A DNA stretch of 64,000 bases from assembly GCF_008298035.1 (NCBI RefSeq), contig NZ_CP042910.1, forward strand, positions 62,001 to 126,000, read 5' to 3'. Within the stretch, counting starts at the first letter, position 1. Every line of letters starts with the position of its first letter. This DNA is from Gimesia maris (GTDB lineage: Bacteria; Planctomycetota; Planctomycetia; Planctomycetales; Planctomycetaceae). Shown here one piece after another: positions 44,408 to 52,183 of this stretch. Below the pieces are notes generated by a model, which saw only the letters and a program-made list of their open reading frames with translations, was not told where the DNA came from and did no database searches. The translations under genes were made by a program, and so were the position numbers.

Positions 44408-44830
44408 ATGCGTCTCGTCTACAAATCAGAAATGGGAACTCAGAAGAAAAAAACGCGCCAGGGGGCAGTGTTAGTCATTGTCATGATCTGTCTATTGTTG
44501 ATTTCACTGGTGATGGCTTCCCTGCTGAAATCGACATTAATGCAGAGACGGCAAATGCTGAAGGAACAGTTGCAGGTGCAGGCAGACTGGCTTGTCGAGT
44601 CGGCTCTGGAGCGCGCTGCACAGCGACGATTGACGAATCCCGAATACCAGGGGGAAGTCTGGCAGATTGATCCGGAAGAACTGGGAACCCGCTATGCTGC
44701 TTCCGCTGAAATTGTATTGAAAACGGAAGGTGACGGGGAAGCAGAACGTCGACTGTCGATCCAGGCACGAGTGAAATATCCTGAGAATCAGACTGATACG
44801 ATTACCCGAACAAAAAAAATAATTTTATGA
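44408..44830 (+). CDS. Pseudopilus accessory protein, PilX/GspK-like N terminus
   Basis: 140 aa. After a basic leader (MGTQKKKTRQG) comes AVLVIVMICLLLISLVMASL, the hydrophobic helix of PilX/GspK-type proteins, which lack the Glu+5. The rest is short and contains QVQADWLVESALERAAQR, a pattern also seen in PilX and GspK just after the helix. It begins at ATG 44408 with AGGATCAAACAT upstream. Much shorter than GspK (about 300 aa), so the globular domain is reduced. Confidence 0.78.
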   Translation: MRLVYKSEMGTQKKKTRQGAVLVIVMICLLLISLVMASLLKSTLMQRRQMLKEQLQVQADWLVESALERAAQRRLTNPEYQGEVWQIDPEELGTRYAASAEIVLKTEGDGEAERRLSIQARVKYPENQTDTITRTKKIIL

Positions 44831-44911
44831 CCACACTGAACGGGTCAGCGATCCGTCCTTATAATTTACCTGATTTTAAATGAGTTGGTATTATTGTTTC
44901 AGGAAACACAG

Positions 44912-45841
44912 ATGATGAAAAAAGAGACCCCCCGATATTACCAGAGTCTGCAGCGTCGCGGCTTCACGCTGATTGAACTGCTGGTTGTGATAGCAATCAT
45001 CGCGATCCTGATTGCGCTACTGCTGCCCGCCGTACAACAGGCACGCGAGGCGGCCCGACGTACGCAGTGTAAAAACAATCTGATGCAGATCAGCCTGGCG
45101 CTGCAAAACTACGAAATGGCGTTCGAGGTCCTGCCCGCAGGGGTCTACAACCAGACGGGACCTGTCAAAAATGAACCCAAAGGTTATGACATGGGCTGGC
45201 TCGGCGGACTTATGCCGTTTCTGGAGCAGGCGATTGTTTATCGGCATATTGACTTCAAACAGAGTGTGTACGCCGAGGCCAATTACGAAGTACGCAAAAG
45301 ACCGATTTCGTTTTTAAGCTGCCCTTCCGATCCCAAAGGGCCCATTATGGAAGTCCCCATCGATGATAATCTCCCGTTGTTTCAGACAAACTACGCGGCC
45401 TGTTATAACGCCGATGAAGCACCGATCGACGTGAACAACTCGGGAGTCATGTTTTTAAACAGTAGCATTACTTATGATCAAATCACCGACGGCAGCAGCA
45501 ATACTATCTTTATCGGCGAGCATCTCTATGATGATACCAACCTCGGCTGGCTCTCCGGAACGCGCGCCAGTCTGCGGAATACCGGCTCCATTAATCGAGA
45601 TCTGCCTGGATATGGAGGCGGCTGGGGAGGTTCCTATTATCCCACTTCTGAAGAAGAGGAAGAGGAAAAAGCTCCCATCGATCCACTGTTAAACGTCGGC
45701 GGGTTTGGCAGTTATCATGTCGGCGGTGCACACATCGGACTGGGAGACGGTTCGGTTCGCTTCATTTCTGAAAATATTGACCCCGGACTGCTTGAGCAAC
45801 TGGGGAATCGCGGCGATGGCAAACTGATGGACCCGTTTTAA
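44912..45841 (+). CDS. DUF1559-family major pseudopilin-like protein
   Basis: 309 aa. Classic type III signal LQRRGFTLIELLVVIAIIAI with cleavage after RRG, then the DUF1559 body: LLPAVQQAREAARRTQCKNN, LMPFLEQ, FLSCPSDP, ITDGSSNTIFIGE and the C-terminal GSYHVGGAHIGLGDGSVRFI (H-x-G-G...DGSV). Planctomycetes carry tens to hundreds of such genes, whose role is unsettled. Here one follows pseudopilus genes, so it may be the main fibre subunit of this machine. Start at ATG 44912 is preferred because AGGAAACACAG precedes it; a TTG at 44885 opens the same frame. A Glu-rich patch (SEEEEEEKAP) lies near residue 250. Confidence 0.93.
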   Translation: MMKKETPRYYQSLQRRGFTLIELLVVIAIIAILIALLLPAVQQAREAARRTQCKNNLMQISLALQNYEMAFEVLPAGVYNQTGPVKNEPKGYDMGWLGGLMPFLEQAIVYRHIDFKQSVYAEANYEVRKRPISFLSCPSDPKGPIMEVPIDDNLPLFQTNYAACYNADEAPIDVNNSGVMFLNSSITYDQITDGSSNTIFIGEHLYDDTNLGWLSGTRASLRNTGSINRDLPGYGGGWGGSYYPTSEEEEEEKAPIDPLLNVGGFGSYHVGGAHIGLGDGSVRFISENIDPGLLEQLGNRGDGKLMDPF

Positions 45842-46792
45842 TCAGCCACGCGGATGATACATCTGATGCACGGCTTTCAGGCGACTGTGATCGACGTGCG
45901 TGTAAATCTGGGTCGTGCGGATGTTGGCGTGTCCCAGCAGTTCCTGTAACGCGCGGATCTCGGCTCCGCCAGCCATCATGTGTGTCGCGAAACTGTGACG
46001 CAGTGTATGTGGACTGACTTCTTTACTGCAGCCCACTCGTGCCGCATTTTTCTTGACGATGTTCCAGACCATGACCCGCGACAGCTGCTTGCCTCCCCGA
46101 TTCAGAAAGAGCGCCTGTTCTGTTGTATTGCGCCTTGTCAACACGGGGCGTTCATGCCGCAGGTACGCTTCCACTGCAGCGACCGCGACCGGATTTAATG
46201 ACACCATGCGTTCCTTGTTTCCTTTTCCCACGCAGCGGGCATAGCCTTCCGTCAGCTTCACCGAGTTCAAAGGCAGAGTGACGATCTCTGTCACGCGGCA
46301 GCCGGTCGCATACATCATCGCCAGTATCGCCCGGTCGCGGAGCGGATAGCGATCCTGGCGGCAGGGAGCAGCGAGCAGTTGATTGACTTTTTCCGGACTG
46401 AGAACTTTCGGCAGGTATTTCCAGAGCTTAGGCGAGTTCAACAGGTCGGCGACACTTTCGGCGAGCACGCCTTCCAGCACCAGGTAGCGAAAGAAGAGCT
46501 TGAGCGTGACCAGGTGTCGGGAAACAGTTGTTGCCGCCAGTTTGCGCCGATTGAGATGCTGCAGATAGCCGGAGAGAAAAGCGAGATCCACTTCACTCAG
46601 CGGAACCGGTTTCTGCATGCGGTACCAGTCCAGAAACTGTACGATATCCGAGCGATACGCGGAGACGGTATTCACTGCCATCCCGCATTCTGCTTCCAGG
46701 TAATGCAGAAAGGGTTCCAGATGCACACCGGGGTCGGCTGGTTTGCGGACCTGGAATCTGGAATTCGCCGGTGGTCGTTTACGTGGCGGCAT
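45842..46792 (-). CDS. xerD: Tyrosine recombinase, XerC/XerD-like
   Basis: 316 aa with a SAM-like N-terminal core-binding domain (LEPFLHYLEAECGMAVNTVS) and the catalytic domain: Arg166 (YATGCRVTEI), Lys190 (GKGNKER), His262 and Arg265 (PHTLRHSFATHMM), His288 (LGHANIRTTQ) and nucleophile Tyr297 (IYTHVDH). All catalytic residues are present. It resembles chromosome-dimer resolvases; no integron or phage marks are nearby. Its stop codon abuts that of the DUF1559 gene with no spacing. XerC versus XerD cannot be decided here. Confidence 0.9.
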   Translation of the reverse strand: MPPRKRPPANSRFQVRKPADPGVHLEPFLHYLEAECGMAVNTVSAYRSDIVQFLDWYRMQKPVPLSEVDLAFLSGYLQHLNRRKLAATTVSRHLVTLKLFFRYLVLEGVLAESVADLLNSPKLWKYLPKVLSPEKVNQLLAAPCRQDRYPLRDRAILAMMYATGCRVTEIVTLPLNSVKLTEGYARCVGKGNKERMVSLNPVAVAAVEAYLRHERPVLTRRNTTEQALFLNRGGKQLSRVMVWNIVKKNAARVGCSKEVSPHTLRHSFATHMMAGGAEIRALQELLGHANIRTTQIYTHVDHSRLKAVHQMYHPRG

Positions 46793-46922
46793 GAGAGAAC
46801 CCGAAGTCTGTTTAAGTGAGAAAAGACTGCGACACTACCAGTTTATTCTTCCACAGAATTAATGGCAGGCGCCAATCGGGTTTATCGGCAAGCAGACGTG
46901 ATCCGCTTGAAGCAGTGTCGGG

Positions 46923-49190
46923 TTAGCGCAATCCTAACGGTTGCAGGGGGCAATGTGCGGCGACAAAGGTCTGTGGTTCGTCGGCATCGTCAAACAGGAC
47001 ATTCACCATTCGTTTGCGGGCAAAACCACTGATGCCCATTACCGTTCCCACGCCATACCGCGGATGTCTGACTCGCATACCTACCGAAAATCCCTGCGGG
47101 ATTTCTGCAGCCTGGGGCGCATCCTTGAGGAGATCTGCCCCGGTCATCAGCAGGGGACGTTCCGGGTTGGCTGCTTTCAAAGCGGCCGTGTCAATCTCGC
47201 CTCGCTTGACCGATTCCACAAATTCATCGAAGTGCGAACGGGATTCGAACAGTTCATCAGTCGACTGATCGTTGAATTCCACATCGATTTCTTTGAGGAA
47301 GTCGCTGGTAATGGTTCTCCAGGGACGGCCGCGCATGGAGCGCTCGCGTGTCTGTGTCAGGTACAGATTCTGTTCGGCCCGGGTGATCCCTACAAAAAAC
47401 AGGCGGCGCTCTTCTTCCAGTCCGTCGCGGAATTCTTCACGCAGCACCCGTTCATGGGGAATCAGGTTCTGCTCGACACCGACAATAAACACCACCGGAT
47501 ATTCCAGGCCTTTCGCCGCATGCAGCGTCATCAGCGTCACGCGCCCCGCGTCAGTATCCAGCTGGTCTGTTGCACTGGCCAGCGTACTGACTTCCAGAAA
47601 ACCTTCCAGCGTGGTTTCTTCACCATAAATGTCATCATACTTTTTGGCAGTGGAGAGTAATTCATTGACGTTCGCAATCCGCTGCTGATCCGCTTCGTCC
47701 GGACTTTCTTTCCAGCTGTCAACCATTCGCGTACTGTCGATGATATTTTCCATCAGGTGCGCGACGGATCCCGAGTCGGCCATTGAAAATCCGTTAATCA
47801 TTTTGGCAAACCGTGCCACCATGGTCGCCGCCCGTTTAGAAAGCTTCGGACAGTCTGCTGCCTGATGGGCGGCTTCCAAAAGGCTGATGCCCCGCTCGTC
47901 GGCCCAGCGAATCAGTTTGTTTTGCGTCGTTTTGCCGATGCCGCGCAGTGGTTTATTGACGATGCGAGAGAACGCGACGCGATCGTCGGGGTTATTGACC
48001 AGTTTCAGATAGGAAAGCAGATCTTTGACTTCCGTGCGTTCATAGAAGGCCACACTGCCTGCCAGCTGGTAGGGAATTTTATGCCGGGCCAGCGCCAGCT
48101 CCAGTTCGCGCGACAGCGAATTGACCCGGTAAAAGATGGCGTAATCCGTATATTCCTGCTTTCCCTGATCGACGGCGTTGCGAATGCGCCTGGCAATGTC
48201 GTCGGCTTCGTGCCGCTCATCCTGAAAACAGAGCAGCTCGACCGGCGAACCTTCCTCGTTTTCTGTAAACAGCGATTTGACTTTGCGGCGCTGATTGTGA
48301 GAAATCAGATCGTCGGCGACCCGAAGGATTTCTTTGGTACTGCGGAAATTCTGTTCGAGTCGAATGGTTTTGCAGTCGGGGAAATCCCGCTCAAACTGCA
48401 GGATGTTTTCAATCTTCGCCCCCCGCCAGCCGTAAATTGACTGGTCGGGATCTCCGGTGACACACAGATTGCGTGTGTTGAGCGAGAGTCCCATGATGAT
48501 CTGATACTGCGCCAGGTTCGTATCCTGGTATTCATCAACTAAAATGTACTGATAACGTTCATCCAGTGTCGCCCGTAATTCGGGGGAGCCTTTGAGCAGA
48601 CTGGCGACGTGCAGCAGTAAATCGTCAAAGTCAACCGCGTTCGATTCGAGCAGCAGTTTCTGATACATCGGATACACGCGAGCTGCGACAGCCTGCAGAT
48701 GATCGCCCACCGATTCCTGATAAATTTCCACGAACCGATCTACGGTAATCAGATCATTTTTGGCGCGGCTGATCATCGAAGCGATGGTCGAAGGATTATA
48801 CGCCACGGTATCGATGTCTAATTCATTCAACACGAAGCGGATGAGCTGTTGTTGATCGGTCGTATCAAAAATCGAGAAGTTACTGTCCAGGCCTACCCCT
48901 CTGCCGTATCGCCTCAGGATTTTGACGCAAAACTTATGAAAGGTTGAAATCTCCACGCGCGAGTCGGGTATCAGCTGCCTGACCCGTTCGCCCATTTCAT
49001 CCGCTGCCTTGTTGGTGAAAGTGATTCCCAGAATCTGATGGGCGGGAACGTGCGCATGGATCAGCGAGGCGATCCGGTGGGTGATAACACGGGTTTTTCC
49101 TGAGCCTGGTCCCGCCAGTACCAGTAATGGTCCCTGGTGATGGGAGACGGCGGCGAATTGAGGCGGCGTCAGGACCTGCTGAAAATCCAA
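46923..49190 (-). CDS. pcrA: UvrD/PcrA-type superfamily 1 DNA helicase
   Basis: 755 aa. SF1A motifs: Walker A LAGPGSGKTR (P-loop at 27-33), GITFTNKAADEMGER (Ia), STFHKFCVKILRRYG, ILVDEYQDTN (II), CVTGDPDQSIYGWRGA (III), LEQNFRST (IV), VTLMTLHAAKGLEYPVVFIV (V) and RRLFFVGITRAEQNLYLT (VI). The C-terminal VGMRVRHPRYGVGTVMGISG is the Tudor-like domain that binds RNA polymerase in PcrA/UvrD. It acts in nucleotide excision repair and removal of recombinase or polymerase. The start is a TTG (49190) preceded by AAAGGACTTTCAC; no ATG fits. Confidence 0.95.
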   Translation of the reverse strand: MDFQQVLTPPQFAAVSHHQGPLLVLAGPGSGKTRVITHRIASLIHAHVPAHQILGITFTNKAADEMGERVRQLIPDSRVEISTFHKFCVKILRRYGRGVGLDSNFSIFDTTDQQQLIRFVLNELDIDTVAYNPSTIASMISRAKNDLITVDRFVEIYQESVGDHLQAVAARVYPMYQKLLLESNAVDFDDLLLHVASLLKGSPELRATLDERYQYILVDEYQDTNLAQYQIIMGLSLNTRNLCVTGDPDQSIYGWRGAKIENILQFERDFPDCKTIRLEQNFRSTKEILRVADDLISHNQRRKVKSLFTENEEGSPVELLCFQDERHEADDIARRIRNAVDQGKQEYTDYAIFYRVNSLSRELELALARHKIPYQLAGSVAFYERTEVKDLLSYLKLVNNPDDRVAFSRIVNKPLRGIGKTTQNKLIRWADERGISLLEAAHQAADCPKLSKRAATMVARFAKMINGFSMADSGSVAHLMENIIDSTRMVDSWKESPDEADQQRIANVNELLSTAKKYDDIYGEETTLEGFLEVSTLASATDQLDTDAGRVTLMTLHAAKGLEYPVVFIVGVEQNLIPHERVLREEFRDGLEEERRLFFVGITRAEQNLYLTQTRERSMRGRPWRTITSDFLKEIDVEFNDQSTDELFESRSHFDEFVESVKRGEIDTAALKAANPERPLLMTGADLLKDAPQAAEIPQGFSVGMRVRHPRYGVGTVMGISGFARKRMVNVLFDDADEPQTFVAAHCPLQPLGLR

Positions 49191-49835
49191 GTGAAAGTCC
49201 TTTTATACGTTGAGCTGGATTTATTATCTGAAATGACCAATGTACGGTCCTGCTTCCCAAATTCCAAATCGAACCCATTGATTATTCAGCCCGAATTTGT
49301 ATCTGCATCACTTAGTATAAGGAAGAAGGGGTTTTCGCAGGCATTTTCAGGACGAAAAGCAGGTTCAGAGAGCAGAAGTAGTGAACATTCGCATGTTTTG
49401 GTAATGTTGCGAATACAAGCTGCTTTGGTTGATTGCACAATATTTGTGGGTCCACTAGACTGCGCAGAGAGAGTGTGATGATGTATGTTGAAAAATGGCC
49501 GGCTGACTTTGACGATCTTAATGAATAGGGTGTCTGGCCAGTATCGCCGGTCCTGATTTTCGCCATGAAAAACAACAGGAATTCTGCAATCTCAAAATAT
49601 TATTTTTGAAACCTGTATGTAGATATGGTTTTGCGGAGTTTGATACTGGAAAAGTTAATTGGCTGTGGGGATGTATGAATTCAACACACATTCCCTGCTG
49701 CTAAATGACGATAAATTATTTTACAACGGTAGTTTCCACCCCTACTACCATTAATGAGGGCCTTTGGTGTCCCGCGTTCTTGTGAATGGTGGAGACCGTT
49801 ATTCGAATCCCTTTGTCGACGGAGTGAGATCAGAT
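49191..49835. other. Long divergent intergenic region
   Basis: 645 nt between the helicase gene (minus) and the large exported protein gene (plus). A 6-bp inverted repeat GGTAGT (49728-49733) and ACTACC (49744-49749) lies about 85 nt before the latter start. TTGACG occurs at 49508 but no good -10 follows at the right distance. No credible small gene was found. Length suggests a long leader or regulated promoter. Confidence 0.5.
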
Positions 49836-52094
49836 ATGCTTCTCAAGGAATCAAACCGAACCAGAAAGAACCAGAAATATTTTGGTGTACTCGGCTTGGC
49901 AGTTTTAGGATTAGCCAGCCTGGCGTTGGTTGTCACAACCACAATGGCTGTCGAAGACAAGAAGCCGGAAAAAGCAGACGTGGGTCTGCAGGGCATTTTA
50001 CCACCCGAAGTTCCGGAAGATCTTTCGGAAGCTCCGGAAGGTCTGGAAGGCAAGTGGGCCACTTGGGATCAACAGGTTGGTGATCTGCTGGCCAAACTCT
50101 ACGAATCAGACCAGACTCTGGAACAACAGAAGCAGACTCTGAAAGCACTGCAGACAAAGATCAAGGATGCACAAGGTCAGGCTGTTCTCGCTGACTACAC
50201 CGGCCGCCTGCAGCGTCGTGTGGAAATCGCGGATGCGGTTTTGAAAACACTGGAAGTCGATGTCGCTGCCGTCAAAGCTGCCCAGTTGAAATCACAGCAG
50301 AACAAAGTGGCGAAAGCTGCTGCTGCTCTGAAAAAATACCTGGATAGCATGGAGAATGGAAACAGCTGGGTCGATTACCTGCAGCTAAATGATTTGCAGA
50401 AAGAACTGAAAAACAGCTATTCCGAAGTTGAATTGATGGATCTGCTGAAATCGCTCAAAAAGAAATTTGAAGAGCGGGGCGCATTAACCGATGCCGAGCA
50501 GCGAAAATTCTTCAACCGTCCTCAGTTCCAGAACCTGGAAAAAACCGTCCGTGCGCTTCTGGCTGATTCCAAACCAGGTGCGACCAAGATTGACGCTGGT
50601 AAAGTTCGCACGCAGCTGACGACTCTGGTCAGCAACCTCGAAGAGTATGAAGCTACTCAAAGCAACAAGAATGCATTCGAAGCACGTAAGGCTTATGCTC
50701 TGCTGCGTCAGGAACTGGCCGGTGGACTGGAGCCCCTCACGACTGCACTGCGAAACAATTACTTCAACTACAATCTGCGGGTCATGGTTGCTGAAGACTT
50801 CATCAACCGTCTGATCCATGACAGCACCTGCGAAACCGGTCCTGTTGTAGACTGCATTCTGGGTGCATACGTGACCGGAAATCAGGCCACAACCACCGAA
50901 ATCGGCGTGGATTTCAAACCCAGCGATTCTACACTGCGATTTGATTTAACACTGAATGGTGTTACAAACAGTGAAACTTCCGGTACAACCAGCCAGGCCA
51001 CGATTTACACATCGGGTCATCATCAGATCTGGGGTACCAAGGAAATCAACTTTGATGGTGATCTGTTCGTAACTCAGCCTGCCTGGGTGGAAGTCGCCGC
51101 CAACAACACCACCGTCGGTGCCAGCACTAAACTGGACGGCATTCCCCTGCTGGCCGGCATTGGTCGCAACATGGCTTACCGTCGTACTGCTGAACTGAAA
51201 GGCGAAGCAGAAGCAATTGCTGCACAACGCGTGCGTGATCGGGTTCGTCCCCGCTTTGATGAAGAAGTTGACGAACGCATTGACCGCGCCAATGAAGAGG
51301 TCGGCGGAAAGTTGAATAAGCGTCTGCAGGATAATGGATTGTTCCCCACAGCCCGCAGCTTCGCTTCGACAGACACGCATCTTTACATTCGCACCCGGCT
51401 GATGGACACCGGCGAACTGGCTGCCAATTCGCCACCACTGACCATCACTCCCGATGAAAGTGTTGTGGTGCAACTGCATGAATCAGTTATGAATAACAGC
51501 CTTTCCCGCATGAACCTGGAAGGCCGTAAAATTACAGACCAGGACCTGATCACCGAATTTGAAAAATCAATCGAAGATGTCCTGGGACGTAAAGTCAAAC
51601 TGGAACGACCTCCCGTTGATCCAGATAAAGGACCCAATATCCTGGCCTTCGACGATCACGATCCTATTCGGGTGCAGATTACAGACAATACGCTGAATCT
51701 GATCCTGCGTTGTGGTTTTGAACAGCAGGGCGAAACCGCTGTGCCAACTCAGATTATCACAGTACCTCTGCAGTTCAAAGTCGACGGTGACAAAATTTAC
51801 ATCACACGTGGTGATGTAAAATCATCAGCCGTCGTTCGACCAGAACGGATTGCTTCTCAGATCGCTCGGGCCGGCGTGGTTCGCAGCAAAATGGAAAAGG
51901 CATTTCCGGATCGTGTCGAAGATTCACAGGTCAAAGCCAAGCTGGAAAACCGGACCGTCTACCTGGACATCACTGGCATCAAAGCCAACGATGGCTGGTT
52001 GACGATCACCGTCGGAAACGACCTGACAGTCGAAAAGAATGAAAGCAAGCTGCCTCTGCCACCCGAACCGGCAGAAACTGCTTCCGTAAAATAG
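49836..52094 (+). CDS. Large membrane-anchored/exported coiled-coil protein
   Basis: 752 aa. Start at 49836 (GGAGTGAGATCAGAT upstream) gives MLLKESNRTRKNQKYFGVLG followed by a hydrophobic segment LAVLGLASLALVVTTTMAVE, a signal peptide or anchor. Residues about 70-250 are Ala/Lys/Glu/Gln-rich coiled coil (LEQQKQTLKALQTKIKDAQG, LKSQQNKVAKAAAALKKYLD). A beta-rich middle (STCETGPVVDCILGAYVTG, TSGHHQIWGTKEINFDGDLF) contains two Cys that could form a disulfide. A charged helix follows (RDRVRPRFDEEVDERIDRAN), then a beta-rich end. I do not recognise the family; it looks structural, perhaps envelope-associated. It stands alone and ends at a strong terminator; extension upstream to 49764 is less likely. 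Confidence 0.82.
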   Translation: MLLKESNRTRKNQKYFGVLGLAVLGLASLALVVTTTMAVEDKKPEKADVGLQGILPPEVPEDLSEAPEGLEGKWATWDQQVGDLLAKLYESDQTLEQQKQTLKALQTKIKDAQGQAVLADYTGRLQRRVEIADAVLKTLEVDVAAVKAAQLKSQQNKVAKAAAALKKYLDSMENGNSWVDYLQLNDLQKELKNSYSEVELMDLLKSLKKKFEERGALTDAEQRKFFNRPQFQNLEKTVRALLADSKPGATKIDAGKVRTQLTTLVSNLEEYEATQSNKNAFEARKAYALLRQELAGGLEPLTTALRNNYFNYNLRVMVAEDFINRLIHDSTCETGPVVDCILGAYVTGNQATTTEIGVDFKPSDSTLRFDLTLNGVTNSETSGTTSQATIYTSGHHQIWGTKEINFDGDLFVTQPAWVEVAANNTTVGASTKLDGIPLLAGIGRNMAYRRTAELKGEAEAIAAQRVRDRVRPRFDEEVDERIDRANEEVGGKLNKRLQDNGLFPTARSFASTDTHLYIRTRLMDTGELAANSPPLTITPDESVVVQLHESVMNNSLSRMNLEGRKITDQDLITEFEKSIEDVLGRKVKLERPPVDPDKGPNILAFDDHDPIRVQITDNTLNLILRCGFEQQGETAVPTQIITVPLQFKVDGDKIYITRGDVKSSAVVRPERIASQIARAGVVRSKMEKAFPDRVEDSQVKAKLENRTVYLDITGIKANDGWLTITVGNDLTVEKNESKLPLPPEPAETASVK

Positions 52095-52124
52095 TCAGAC
52101 TACTCAAGTCTGAGCTGAAAAATG

Positions 52125-52156
52125 AAAGAGGCGAATCGATTGATTCGCCTCTTTTT
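52125..52156. terminator. Strong intrinsic terminator, probably bidirectional
   Basis: A perfect 13-bp stem (52125-52137 with 52142-52154), loop GATT, then a T run to 52156, 30 nt after the stop of the coiled-coil protein gene. The left side has an A-rich stretch, so it could also stop transcription of the convergent topoisomerase gene that ends at 52184. Confidence 0.92.
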
Positions 52157-52183
52157 TATAGCGGCCGTTAAAAACAGTCGTGA

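Noticed and set aside
45842-46792. Tyrosine recombinase as sign of an integrated element
   Set aside because: It looks like a housekeeping XerC/D; no attachment repeats, phage genes or tRNA are adjacent.
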